Origin: an uncultured Pelagibacteraceae bacterium
GTDB lineage: Bacteria > Pseudomonadota > Alphaproteobacteria > Pelagibacterales > Pelagibacteraceae
Direction of reading: 5' to 3'
Assembly: GCA_902586495.1 (NCBI GenBank)
Contig: CACIHQ010000001.1
Span: forward strand, 1 to 64,000
DNA length: 64,000 nt
Part shown: positions 1 through 10,106 of the stretch, piece after piece
Position numbering within the stretch: the stretch's first letter is position 1
Layout of the letters: each line of letters starts with the position of its first letter
The notes under the pieces: generated by a model
Databases searched by the model: none
Seen by the model: only the letters and a program-made list of their open reading frames with translations
Told to the model about the DNA's origin: nothing
Program-made: the position numbers and the translations under genes

Positions 1-576
1 GTATTGATTTTTATTTCTGGAATAAGTTTTATTTTTTTAATTAGTTTATTTTTCATTCTAATTTTATTATTTTCTTATCTGATATTATTCGTCTCAAAAT
101 TTAGCTATATTAAAAGTAGAATTTTCTCTTTTTTTGATCCTGATACAGGAACACATAATTTTCAATCTGACAAAGCAATAGAATCAATTATTAGTGGAGG
201 TTTTTTTGGTAAAGGAATTGGTGAGGGAACTTTAAAGAATAGAGTGCCGGAGGCACATACAGACTATATTATTTCAGTCATATCTGAAGAATTCGGAATT
301 ATTGCCATAATTTTAATTTTATTTTTGTTTTTAATTTTTATTCATGCAGTTTTTAAAAAAGTAAACTTTGAAAATGATGATAGGTCAAAATTAGTCTTAG
401 TAGGTTGTGTAACTTTAATTTTAATGCAAGTAATAATACATGTTGGAGTGAACATACGATTATTTCCTACAACTGGGATGACACTTCCCTTCATAAGTTA
501 TGGAGGATCGTCTATTGTGGGCGTGTCAATTATTTCAGGTATAATTCTTAATTTGACCAAAAGAAAAATAGATTAA
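1..576 (+). CDS. ftsW: Cell division protein FtsW (SEDS family), 5'-truncated by window edge
   Basis: C-terminal SEDS motifs (GKGIGEGTLKNRVPEAHTDYIISVISEEFG, FPTTGMTLPFISYGGSS); lies directly upstream of murG. Confidence 0.93.
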   Translation, partial: VLIFISGISFIFLISLFFILILLFSYLILFVSKFSYIKSRIFSFFDPDTGTHNFQSDKAIESIISGGFFGKGIGEGTLKNRVPEAHTDYIISVISEEFGIIAIILILFLFLIFIHAVFKKVNFENDDRSKLVLVGCVTLILMQVIIHVGVNIRLFPTTGMTLPFISYGGSSIVGVSIISGIILNLTKRKID

Positions 577-577
577 A

Positions 578-1639
578 ATGAAAAAAAAAATCTTAATTTC
601 AACAGGGGGTTCAGGAGGTCATGTCATACCAGCTACAATTTTGCATAACCATCTATTAAAAAAAAGGAATGTAATTATTTCAACAGATTATAGAGGATAC
701 AAGTATCTTGATAAAAAAGTTTATAAAATCTTATTAATAGATACTCCGAAGCTAAGTTTATTTTTATTACCTTTTAATTTCTTTAAGATTTTATTTTTAT
801 TTATAAAATCTTTCTTTTTTCTAAAAAAAGAAAAAATACATGAAGTACTTTCAACTGGTGGTTATATGTCATTACCTTTAATTTTAGCAGGAAAATGTTT
901 AAATTTAAAAATTTATCTACTTGAGCCGAATTTCGTTCTAGGAAGAGCAAATAAATTCTTTCTAAGTTCTTGTGAAAAAATTTTTTGCTACACAGATCAA
1001 ATAAAAAATTTTCCTGAAAAATTTAAAAATAAAATGGTGATAATATATCCTCTTGTAAGAGACGAATTTTATAAAAAAAAAGCACGTGAATCTAATAATG
1101 GAAAACTTTGCTTATTGATTGTTGGAGGGAGTCAAGGCGCAAGTGTCTTTGATCAAAATTTAAAGCAATCAATTCTAAATGTCTCCAAAAAATTTTCCAT
1201 TAAAGTTATTCAACAAACCCAATTAACTAATATTTCCTCACTAAGAAAGTTTTATTCTGAAAATAATATTGAAAATGAAATTTTTAATTTCGATAAAAAA
1301 TTTATTAAAAAAATTTCTGAAACAGATATTTGTATAACTAGAGCAGGAGCAACAACTTTGGCTGAATTATCAATTCTTAATGTGCCTTTTATTGCAGTTC
1401 CATTACCAGGTTCTAAGGATAACCATCAGTTTGAAAACGCAAATTTTTATGCAAAAAATGATTGCTGTTGGATTTTAGAACAAAATCTTTTTGAGGAAAA
1501 AATAGAACAGATGATTGAAGAAATAATAAAAAATAGATCAAATTTAAATAAAAAAAAAGAGAATTTAAGTAATTTGAATTATCAAAATACTTGGATAAAT
1601 GCTAATCAAAAAATATTAAAAAATTTAAATGAAAATTGA
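578..1639 (+). CDS. murG: UDP-N-acetylglucosamine--undecaprenyl-PP-MurNAc-pentapeptide GlcNAc transferase
   Basis: N-terminal GGSGGHVIPA, GGSQGA, TRAGATTLAEL motifs; mur cluster synteny. Confidence 0.96.
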   Translation: MKKKILISTGGSGGHVIPATILHNHLLKKRNVIISTDYRGYKYLDKKVYKILLIDTPKLSLFLLPFNFFKILFLFIKSFFFLKKEKIHEVLSTGGYMSLPLILAGKCLNLKIYLLEPNFVLGRANKFFLSSCEKIFCYTDQIKNFPEKFKNKMVIIYPLVRDEFYKKKARESNNGKLCLLIVGGSQGASVFDQNLKQSILNVSKKFSIKVIQQTQLTNISSLRKFYSENNIENEIFNFDKKFIKKISETDICITRAGATTLAELSILNVPFIAVPLPGSKDNHQFENANFYAKNDCCWILEQNLFEEKIEQMIEEIIKNRSNLNKKKENLSNLNYQNTWINANQKILKNLNEN

Positions 1640-3026
1640 ACTTGCAAAAAAAGAAGTAATTCATTTCATTGGAATAGGTGGGATAGGGATGAGTGGTCTT
1701 TCTCTTATCATGAAGGGAAAGGAGTTTAACGTTCAGGGAAGTGATATTGTATTAAACAAAAATATAGAAAGATTAAAAAAAGAGAAAATAAAAATATTCA
1801 TTGGTCATAAAAAAAGCCATATTAGAAATGCAACAATAGTTGTAATTTCATCAGCTATCAAAAAAAATAATCCAGAACTACTTGAAGCGAAAAGAAAAAA
1901 TTTACCAATAATAAAAAGAGGTAGAATGTTGGCCCATATCGTTTCACTAATGAAAAATATTGTGGTTGTTGGATCTCATGGAAAAACAACCACAACTTCT
2001 CTTGTTGCATCAATTTTCCAAAAAACAAGATTAGATCCGACGATAATTAACGGTGGAGTAATCAATTCTCTAAAAAGTTCTGCAAAATTAGGTAAAAGTG
2101 ATTGGTCAATATTAGAAGCTGACGAGTCGGATGGTAGTTTTGTTCATATTCCACCAACTTACTCAATTATTACCAATATAGATAGAGAGCACATGGATTT
2201 TTATAAAAGCATAAATGAATTAAAAAAATCTTTTGTTAAATTTATAGAAAAAGTTCCCTCATTTGGAAAATCTTTTATTTGTATTGATGATAAGATTAAT
2301 AAAGAAGTTATTAAGTCAATTAGAAATAAAAATTTTTATACTTATGGAAAGGATTTAAAGTCAAACTTTTTGATTAAAAACTTATTACAAAAAGAGGAAA
2401 TAACTAAATTTGATTTGATAGTTAATTTACCTAATAAAAAAAAACAAATAATAAAAGGTATCAAAATACCACTTCTTGGCATTCACAATGTGAGAAACTC
2501 TGTAGCAGCTGCAGCAGTAGCTTTAACTGTTGGTATTAGCGTAAAAAATGTAAAAGATGGTTTATTAAAATTTAAAGGAGTTCAAAGAAGATTTAATAAA
2601 ATTTTTACTTTCAAAAATATAAATTTTTATGATGACTATGCTCATCATCCAACTGAAATTCAGATGGTTTTAGATGGTGTAGACAAAGTTTACAAAAGTT
2701 ATGAAAAAGTCTGTATTTTTCAGCCCCATAGAATTTCGAGGTTGAAAGATCTTAGAAAAGAATTTTCATTTTCCTTTAGCAAGGCAAATACTGTCATTTT
2801 GCTTCCGGTATATGCGGCAGGAGAAAAAATAGAATTAGGTTTTAACTATTACGAATTTGCGAAAGAAATTATAAAAAATTCAAAGGTAAAATTATTCTTA
2901 GTGAAAGATAATCCTCAACTGGCAAAATTTATAAAAAAAAATATTTATGGAAAAAAAATTGTAATAGGTATGGGTGCTGGAACTATTTCAAATTGGATGA
3001 AAAAACTACCGGAGATGATTAAATGA
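1629..3026 (+). CDS. murC: UDP-N-acetylmuramate--L-alanine ligase
   Basis: HFIGIGGIGMSGL, GSHGKTTTTSL, EADESDGSF, DDYAHHPTEI motifs. Confidence 0.97.
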   Translation: MKIELAKKEVIHFIGIGGIGMSGLSLIMKGKEFNVQGSDIVLNKNIERLKKEKIKIFIGHKKSHIRNATIVVISSAIKKNNPELLEAKRKNLPIIKRGRMLAHIVSLMKNIVVVGSHGKTTTTSLVASIFQKTRLDPTIINGGVINSLKSSAKLGKSDWSILEADESDGSFVHIPPTYSIITNIDREHMDFYKSINELKKSFVKFIEKVPSFGKSFICIDDKINKEVIKSIRNKNFYTYGKDLKSNFLIKNLLQKEEITKFDLIVNLPNKKKQIIKGIKIPLLGIHNVRNSVAAAAVALTVGISVKNVKDGLLKFKGVQRRFNKIFTFKNINFYDDYAHHPTEIQMVLDGVDKVYKSYEKVCIFQPHRISRLKDLRKEFSFSFSKANTVILLPVYAAGEKIELGFNYYEFAKEIIKNSKVKLFLVKDNPQLAKFIKKNIYGKKIVIGMGAGTISNWMKKLPEMIK

Positions 3027-3931
3027 AAACAGATCAACTCAAAAAATTACTAAGTAATTTTGATGGAAATATCTTTTTTGATTATGATCTTAAAAAAAAG
3101 AATTGGTTTAATATAGGTGGTAAGTCAAAAGTTTTCTTTAAAGCAGACCATCTAAATCAACTAATAAACTTTCTTAAAATTCTTAACAATCAAGAAAGAA
3201 TATTTATTCTTGGTGCTGGGTCAAATATCCTAATCACTGACAATTTATTTGATGGAGTAGTAATTAAGATGGGTAAAAATTTTAGTCAAATTACATTACA
3301 TAGTGATGATATTATAATCGCAGGTAGTGCTGTTTTAGATAAAAGCTTATCAAATTTTGCTCTTGAAAATCATTTAAGCGGGTTTGAGTTTTTGTCATGC
3401 ATACCAGGTACCATTGGTGGGGGTATATCAATGAATGCTGGTTGTTTTGGTAAAGAATTTAAAGACATATTAATTTCTGTTCAAGCAATAGATAAATTAG
3501 GCAGAGTAATATCTATACCCGCTAAAGAAATTAAATTTGATTACAGAAAAAATAATATACCAGAGGATTACATTTTTCTGAGCGCTTCTTTTAAAGGAAT
3601 CAAATCTGAAAAAAATAAAATTGAGACTGTAACAAATGAATTAAAATTAAAAAAAGAAAAAAACCAACCTACGAGAGTTAAAACTAGTGGGAGCACATTT
3701 AAAAATCCAATCTCACAAAGTAGCAAAAAAGTTTGGCAACTCATTCAAGAATCTGTACCTTTAAATCAGAGTTTTGGTGATGCATGTATTTCAAAAAAAC
3801 ATTGTAATTTTTTTGTAAACAAAGGAGAAGCTAAATTTCAGGACATGAAAAAACTAATAGATTTTGTATCTGAAAAAGTTTTAAAAAAAACTGGAATTAG
3901 TTTAGAAACAGAAATTAAAATTTTAGAATAA
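3023..3931 (+). CDS. murB: UDP-N-acetylenolpyruvoylglucosamine reductase
   Basis: LGAGSNILI, IPGTIGGGISMNAGCFG, SGSTFKNP motifs. Confidence 0.96.
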   Translation: MKTDQLKKLLSNFDGNIFFDYDLKKKNWFNIGGKSKVFFKADHLNQLINFLKILNNQERIFILGAGSNILITDNLFDGVVIKMGKNFSQITLHSDDIIIAGSAVLDKSLSNFALENHLSGFEFLSCIPGTIGGGISMNAGCFGKEFKDILISVQAIDKLGRVISIPAKEIKFDYRKNNIPEDYIFLSASFKGIKSEKNKIETVTNELKLKKEKNQPTRVKTSGSTFKNPISQSSKKVWQLIQESVPLNQSFGDACISKKHCNFFVNKGEAKFQDMKKLIDFVSEKVLKKTGISLETEIKILE

Positions 3932-3932
3932 T

Positions 3933-4847
3933 TTGAAAAAAAAAATATTAATAATTTCCGGTGGTATTTCAAAAGAGAGAATAATCAGTCTCGATACTGG
4001 AAGACAAGTAGCAAAGGAATTAAGAAAAAATGGCTATAAGGTTAAGATTACAGAACCAAACTATCAACTACTCAGCATAATTGGTTCTTTTAAGCCAAAG
4101 GTTATTTTTAATGCATTACACGGACAGTTTGGGGAAGATGGTTATATACAGACAATATTAGAAAGCACCAAAATACCATACACCCATTCAGGCGTCATTT
4201 CATCTGCCTTAGCTATGGATAAAGAATTGTCAAAAAAAATTTTCATAAAAAATAAGATATTAACTCCTAAATATTTTTGTTATTCTTACGAATTATCTAA
4301 AAAAGATTTGATTGAAAAAATTGAAACAAAAATAAAATTTCCCGTAGTTATTAAACCTTTAAATGAAGGTTCTAGTGTTAATGTCTTTATATGTAATAAG
4401 TCAAATATCTTTAAAAAATTAAATTTATTAAAAGAATATAGAAAAGTTTTAGTTGAGCAATTTATTCCTGGACGAGAGATTCAAGCAGCAATAATTGGAT
4501 CAAATAAACTTGGTGCAATAGAATTAGTACCCAAAAGAAAATTTTATGACTATCAAGCTAAATATAACTCAAAAGCAAAAACTGAACATATTATTCCAGT
4601 TAATTTAACTAAGATTAAATACAATCAATTGATGAAAATCACTTTAAAAGCTCATAATCTTTTAAAATGCAGTGGTGTAACTAGAGCTGATTTCAAGTTT
4701 TTTAAAAATGACTTTTATCTCTTAGAAATAAATACCCAACCAGGTATGACTAAACTTTCTTTGGTCCCAGAAATAGCTGCATTTAAAAAAATCAGTTTCA
4801 TTAAATTAATTGAATTAATTTTAAAAGATGCGAATAAAAACAAGTAG
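3933..4847 (+). CDS. ddl: D-alanine--D-alanine ligase (TTG start)
   Basis: ALHGQFGEDGYIQ, VIKPLNEGSSVNV, LLEINTQPGMT motifs. Confidence 0.95.
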   Translation: MKKKILIISGGISKERIISLDTGRQVAKELRKNGYKVKITEPNYQLLSIIGSFKPKVIFNALHGQFGEDGYIQTILESTKIPYTHSGVISSALAMDKELSKKIFIKNKILTPKYFCYSYELSKKDLIEKIETKIKFPVVIKPLNEGSSVNVFICNKSNIFKKLNLLKEYRKVLVEQFIPGREIQAAIIGSNKLGAIELVPKRKFYDYQAKYNSKAKTEHIIPVNLTKIKYNQLMKITLKAHNLLKCSGVTRADFKFFKNDFYLLEINTQPGMTKLSLVPEIAAFKKISFIKLIELILKDANKNK

Positions 4848-5502
4848 AAAAATATTTTTTTATTTTTTTTTAATAATTTTTTTAACTACTTTTAATAATA
4901 GATACTTCTCAGAAATTAAATTTAAAGATATTGATAAAATTAGAATAATAGGATTAGAGGAAAGTGAAAAGCAAGATTTGTTAGAGAAACTTAAGTTTAT
5001 TGAATCTCAAAATATTTTTTTTTTAAATAAAATCGAAATTATTAATGTCTTAAATGCTTACAAGATAATTGAAAATTATACAATATCAAAGAAATATCCC
5101 TCATCATTAGAGATAAGAATAAAAAAAACAAAATTCCTGGCAAATGTATTCGATGATGGAAAATCATTTTTATTGGGTTCAAATGGTAAATTAATTAGAT
5201 CAATTGAAGCTAAAGAGGATCTACCAATTATTTTTGGAGGATATAATAAAGAGTCCTTTTTTAGTCTCTTGCGATCTGTAGAAAAATCTAATTTTAAACT
5301 ATCTGAGATAAAAAATTTCTATTACTTTAAATCAGGACGATGGGATATAAAAACAAATTTAGATATAACGATCAAACTACCTAAAAAAAATTTAAATGAA
5401 TCATTAAATCTAAGTGCGATTATATTAAACAATAGAGAATTCAAAAAGATCAATATTTTAGATCTTCGCCAAAATGGCCAGGTTATTACATATGAAAAAT
5501 AA
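4828..5502 (+). CDS. ftsQ: Cell division protein FtsQ (POTRA-type)
   Basis: Single N-terminal TM, POTRA-like region, C-terminal 'INILDLRQNGQVI'; position between ddl and ftsA-like gene. Confidence 0.85.
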   Translation: MRIKTSRKIFFYFFLIIFLTTFNNRYFSEIKFKDIDKIRIIGLEESEKQDLLEKLKFIESQNIFFLNKIEIINVLNAYKIIENYTISKKYPSSLEIRIKKTKFLANVFDDGKSFLLGSNGKLIRSIEAKEDLPIIFGGYNKESFFSLLRSVEKSNFKLSEIKNFYYFKSGRWDIKTNLDITIKLPKKNLNESLNLSAIILNNREFKKINILDLRQNGQVITYEK

Positions 5503-6196
5503 AACTAATTTTGAAGTTTTTATAATTTTTAGTATTAAAAAAATAACATTATCTGTAAATCGTAAAACTGACTCAGATGTAATTTTCCAGAAAGAGACTT
5601 TTTTTGAAAACAGTTCTATGGATTTAAATTTTGAAAAATTAGATTTTTTTCTGAGTGAAAATATTCTTAAGGTTGAAAAAATTTTAGGTAATTTTATTGA
5701 ATCAGTAAATATGATTATAAATTCGAGAGACTTTTTAAATTTACAAATTTCTGTCAAAAAAGACGATTATAACGAAAAAATTAATACTGATATACTTAAC
5801 TACTTAATTAATGATGCTAAATATCAGTGTGATAAATCGATAAAAAATAAGAAGATCATTCATATTTTAATTGATAAATATCTTATTGATAATAATCATT
5901 TCTTGGATCTACCAATTAATCAAAAGTGTAAAAATTTCTCTTTAGATATTAGTTTTATATGCTTTCCTGAAGAAATAGTTAAAGAGATTGAAAAAAATTT
6001 AAAGAGGTACCATATCTCGATAAATAAAATATTAAATGCAGACTATGTTTATAAGCTTTCAAATAGTGCTAATATACCGTTTGTTGAAATGGCTAGTAAA
6101 ATTATAAACGGGTATAACAAGAATGAGGTTAAGATAGTAAGTAAAACTCTAAAAAATAAGGGTTTTTTTGAAAAATTCTTTGATTTATTTAATTAA
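5474..6196 (+). CDS. ftsA: Reduced FtsA-like protein (possible start also at 5492)
   Basis: Position between ftsQ and lpxC; SHS2/1C-like region and C-terminal amphipathic tail NKGFFEKFFDLFN resembling the FtsA membrane-targeting helix; only 240 aa, no DIGTSK or DIGGGTTD motifs. Confidence 0.65.
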   Translation: MARLLHMKNKTNFEVFIIFSIKKITLSVNRKTDSDVIFQKETFFENSSMDLNFEKLDFFLSENILKVEKILGNFIESVNMIINSRDFLNLQISVKKDDYNEKINTDILNYLINDAKYQCDKSIKNKKIIHILIDKYLIDNNHFLDLPINQKCKNFSLDISFICFPEEIVKEIEKNLKRYHISINKILNADYVYKLSNSANIPFVEMASKIINGYNKNEVKIVSKTLKNKGFFEKFFDLFN

Positions 6197-6258
6197 TTGT
6201 ATTTTATAGTAACATTTCTTGTTTTTGAATAAGCCTATCATAATTGTAAATATTTCAA

Positions 6259-7179
6259 GTGCCTTTATTAAATCAAAAAACCATTAAAAATCCCGTTAAT
6301 TTTAGGGGTATAGGTTTACACAGTGGAAAAATTTCAAATATTTGTTTGAAACCATCAAACCCAAATTCTGGCATTATTTTTAAGAGAATTGACTTAAATG
6401 CGAACAATATAATTTTTCCAAATTTTGCTAACGTTAACAATACCACTCTTAACACGACAGTTTCAAATGAATATGGGGTAAAAGTTTCTACAATCGAGCA
6501 TTTAATGGGGGCTTTGTTTGGTTTAGGTGTAGACAATGCCTTGATAGAGATTGATAGTGAGGAAGTTCCAATTCTGGATGGTTCAGCAAAAGAATTTATA
6601 AAAAAGATCTCAACGTCTGGATTGAAAAAAAGTGAAGCTCCTATTAAAATTATAAAGATAAATAGGAAAATAGTTTTTGAGGAAGGTAAAAAATTTATTT
6701 CAATTGAACCATCAAAACTAAGTTTAGATATTGATTTTGAATTGAAATATCAAAATTCTATTATAGGAAATCAAAGAAATAAAATAAACATCTATGAAGA
6801 TGATTTGTCCAATGTTTTTGAGTCAAGAACTTTTTGTCTATTTGAGGACATAGAAAAAATAAAAAAAAAAGGCTTAGCAATAGGTGGTAGTTTAAACAAT
6901 GCAATTGTAGTGAAAGATGATGAAGTTATAAATAAAGAGGGATTAAGAAATTCATTAGAATTTGTAAATCATAAAATACTCGATTGTGTGGGAGACCTAT
7001 ATACTTCAGGTTATAGAATGATAGGTAGTGTAATTTGTTCCCAAGGTGGTCATTATATGACAAATCAACTTTTAAAAAAAGTATTTGAAAATAAAGATAA
7101 TTTTTCAATAATCGAAATTCAAGAGAGAAATCTCCCACATTCATTAATAAACAAAAGATTATTGAGATCTATAGCTTAA
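6259..7179 (+). CDS. lpxC: UDP-3-O-acyl-N-acetylglucosamine deacetylase (GTG start)
   Basis: FRGIGLHSGK, STIEHLMGALFGLGVDN, VPILDGSAKEF, HKILDCVGDLY motifs. Confidence 0.97.
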   Translation: MPLLNQKTIKNPVNFRGIGLHSGKISNICLKPSNPNSGIIFKRIDLNANNIIFPNFANVNNTTLNTTVSNEYGVKVSTIEHLMGALFGLGVDNALIEIDSEEVPILDGSAKEFIKKISTSGLKKSEAPIKIIKINRKIVFEEGKKFISIEPSKLSLDIDFELKYQNSIIGNQRNKINIYEDDLSNVFESRTFCLFEDIEKIKKKGLAIGGSLNNAIVVKDDEVINKEGLRNSLEFVNHKILDCVGDLYTSGYRMIGSVICSQGGHYMTNQLLKKVFENKDNFSIIEIQERNLPHSLINKRLLRSIA

Positions 7180-7225
7180 TCATATTATTCTTTTAAATTA
7201 GCCTTTTAAATTATATAAAAGTTTA

Positions 7226-8074
7226 ATGTTAATTATTAGAGCTTCTTTTTTATTGTTATTTTTGTTAATTTTTACGTCGTGTTCCAAGAATGGTATTAAG
7301 GATACTACAATTAAAGAAAAAAGTTTAGATCTCCAAGTTTTAGAAGCATATAACCTTGGTAAAGATGCACTTGAAGGTGGTGATGTTTTATATGCAGCTA
7401 AAAAGTTTAACGAGGCTGAAACGTTATTCCCACAGTCTGATTGGGCTCCAAAATCTGCCTTGATGGCAGCATATGCATATTATTCTCAAGATTACTATTC
7501 CGACTCTATTGCTGAATTACAAAGATTTATAAAGGTCTATCCAAAATATAAAGATACTGCATATGTACATTATCTAATGGGAATTTGTTATTTTGAACAA
7601 ATAGTTGATGAAAAAAAAGATTTACAGTCTATTAAGGAAGCAAAAAAAAAATTTATTTTTGTCTTAAAAGAATATCCTAATACCGAGTATGCTCTTGACT
7701 CGAAATTCAAATTAAGTTTGGTTAACGATATTTTAGCTTCTAAAGAGATGTACGTTGGAAGATATTATTTTAGTAAAAAAAAATGGGTATCTGCAATTAA
7801 TCGTTTTAGAACAGTAATAGATAATTATGATACAACTATTTATACGGCTGAGGCACTGCATAGACTAGTCGAAGTTCATTACACCATAGGTCTTATTGAT
7901 GAAGCAGAAAAGTATGCGCAACTTCTTGGATATAATTATGGTTCTTCAGAATGGTATCAAAATACTTATAGTTTGTTTGACAAAAATTATAAAATAAAAA
8001 AAAAAGACAGATTAAAAAATATAAAAAAAGAAAACAAAAAGATGTTAAAAAAATTTAAATCTCTTTTTGAATAA
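7226..8074 (+). CDS. bamD: Outer membrane assembly lipoprotein BamD (ComL)
   Basis: Lipobox TSCSK, TPR-like repeats, YPKYKDTAYVHYLMGICYFEQI; position after lpxC. Confidence 0.9.
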   Translation: MLIIRASFLLLFLLIFTSCSKNGIKDTTIKEKSLDLQVLEAYNLGKDALEGGDVLYAAKKFNEAETLFPQSDWAPKSALMAAYAYYSQDYYSDSIAELQRFIKVYPKYKDTAYVHYLMGICYFEQIVDEKKDLQSIKEAKKKFIFVLKEYPNTEYALDSKFKLSLVNDILASKEMYVGRYYFSKKKWVSAINRFRTVIDNYDTTIYTAEALHRLVEVHYTIGLIDEAEKYAQLLGYNYGSSEWYQNTYSLFDKNYKIKKKDRLKNIKKENKKMLKKFKSLFE

Positions 8075-8075
8075 A

Positions 8076-10106
8076 ATGAAAAAAAAGAAAATTGAAAAAG
8101 AGTACAATGAAAAAATAAAAAAATTAGTCAAATTTAATAAATTTTATTACGAACACAACAATCCTCTAATTGATGATAGAGATTATGATAATTTCAAAAA
8201 AGATATTTTAGATTTAGAAAATAAATATTCTTATCTTAAAAATAGAAATTCACCTTCATTAATAGTAGGATTTAAACCCTCAAAAAATTTTAAAAAAGTT
8301 TCACATAAGGTGCCTATGCTCTCATTAGCTAATGCATTTGATAAGGAGGATTTAGTCAATTTTGAAAAAAAAATTATGAATTATTTAAATCAAAAAATTC
8401 CTTTCGAAATTGAATATAGTGCTGAACCTAAAATAGATGGGATTTCCGCTTCATTATCTTACAAAGACGGCAATTTAGTTACGGGTTTATCCAGAGGCGA
8501 TGGTAAGGAAGGAGAGGATATTACACAAAATTTAAAAACAATTGATGATATTCCGCATAGTATCTTGTCAAAAGATTTTCCTGAGGAGATAGATATAAGA
8601 GGAGAAATATTTATACAAAATAATGACTTTAAAAAATTAATAAATAAGTTTGCCAATCCACGAAATGCAGCTTCAGGTTCATTAAGACAGAAAAATCCTT
8701 TAGAGACAAAAAAAATACCTTTAAAATTTATTGCGTATACCTTTGGTTTTGAAAAAGGAATGAAAATTTCAAAACAAAGTGATTTTTTAATAAAACTTAA
8801 AGAATGGGGTTTTAAAACAAATCCCTTAAACAAAACTCTTAAGGGTATTCAAAATTTAATGAAAAATTATAAAGAAATTGAAAATAAAAGAGGAAGTTTA
8901 GATTTTGATATTGATGGTATCGTTTATAAAATTAATGACTTCAAGTTACAAAAAAGACTCGGTAATGTTGCAAATGCTCCTAGATGGGCTGTGGCACATA
9001 AATTTTCAGCTAATAATGGAGTTTCAAAAATTGAAAATATTGAAATACAAATTGGTAGAACAGGAGCATTAACTCCTGTAGCTAAAATTAAGCCAATTAA
9101 CATTGGTGGGGTCACGGTATCTAATGCAACATTACATAACGAGGAGGAAATAATACGTAAAGATATCAGAATTGGAGACACTGTATTAATCGAAAGAGCC
9201 GGTGATGTAATACCTCATGTCATTTCGGTAGACTTAAAACTTCGAGATACCAAATCTAAAAAATTTATATTTCCGTTGGATTGTCCATCATGCGGATCGA
9301 AAACTATTAAAGAATATAATTCCTTAACAAAAAAACAAGATGCAGTAAGAAGATGTACAAGTGATGGTTTTGAGTGTGAAAAAATTTCTATCGAGAAAAT
9401 CAAGCATTTTGTATCTAAAGAGGCGTTTAATATTGATGGGCTTGGTAAAAAAATTGTAGAAAACTTCTGGAAATTAAATTTAATTCGACTTCCTCAAGAT
9501 ATATTTAAACTTGATTATACTAAAGTCGAGAATTTAGATGGATGGGGAAAACAATCTGTGTCTAATTTAAAATACTCAATTAATTTAAAAAAAACTATCA
9601 CGTTTGAAAAATTTATTTTTGCTTTAGGAATAAGACACATTGGTTTAGAAAATGCGAAATTAATTTCAAAAAATCTTGTATCAATAAAAAATTTTGTTTC
9701 TTTATCTAAAACAAAAAAATTTGATGATTTAATCAACATTGATGGAATTGGCGACACCCAGATCAATTCTATCAAGAATTTTTTTTCAAATAAAACAAAC
9801 TTAAAAATGTTAAATGACTTAAGCAGATTGGTTAAAGTTAAAGATGCAGTTTTACTAAAAGATGATGGTTTGCTAAGTAATAAATCTTTTATGTTTACTG
9901 GCAAGCTAACTGGTATAAGTAGAGCGGAAGCTAAATCTTTAATTGAGGATAATTCTGGATCAATTGTAAGTAATGTATCGAAAAAACTTGATTATTTGGT
10001 AGTTGGAGAAAAACCAACAAAAAGAAAAATTGATTTAGCTAATGACTTAAAAATAAAAATACTATCCCAATCCGAATGGTTAAAAATGTTAAATGAAACT
10101 AGCTAA
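8076..10106 (+). CDS. ligA: NAD-dependent DNA ligase (ORF opens at TTG 8067; ATG 8076 preferred)
   Basis: YSAEPKIDGISASLSY (KxDG), Zn-finger CPSCGS, HhH and BRCT domains. Confidence 0.97.
   Translation: MKKKKIEKEYNEKIKKLVKFNKFYYEHNNPLIDDRDYDNFKKDILDLENKYSYLKNRNSPSLIVGFKPSKNFKKVSHKVPMLSLANAFDKEDLVNFEKKIMNYLNQKIPFEIEYSAEPKIDGISASLSYKDGNLVTGLSRGDGKEGEDITQNLKTIDDIPHSILSKDFPEEIDIRGEIFIQNNDFKKLINKFANPRNAASGSLRQKNPLETKKIPLKFIAYTFGFEKGMKISKQSDFLIKLKEWGFKTNPLNKTLKGIQNLMKNYKEIENKRGSLDFDIDGIVYKINDFKLQKRLGNVANAPRWAVAHKFSANNGVSKIENIEIQIGRTGALTPVAKIKPINIGGVTVSNATLHNEEEIIRKDIRIGDTVLIERAGDVIPHVISVDLKLRDTKSKKFIFPLDCPSCGSKTIKEYNSLTKKQDAVRRCTSDGFECEKISIEKIKHFVSKEAFNIDGLGKKIVENFWKLNLIRLPQDIFKLDYTKVENLDGWGKQSVSNLKYSINLKKTITFEKFIFALGIRHIGLENAKLISKNLVSIKNFVSLSKTKKFDDLINIDGIGDTQINSIKNFFSNKTNLKMLNDLSRLVKVKDAVLLKDDGLLSNKSFMFTGKLTGISRAEAKSLIEDNSGSIVSNVSKKLDYLVVGEKPTKRKIDLANDLKIKILSQSEWLKMLNETS

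Noticed and set aside
8459-8833. 124-aa antisense ORF inside ligA (and similar antisense ORFs at 9515-9904, 9215-9403, 8924-9181)
   Set aside because: Opposite strand of a well-supported ligA; low-complexity translation and no recognisable family. Typical spurious ORF in AT-rich coding DNA.
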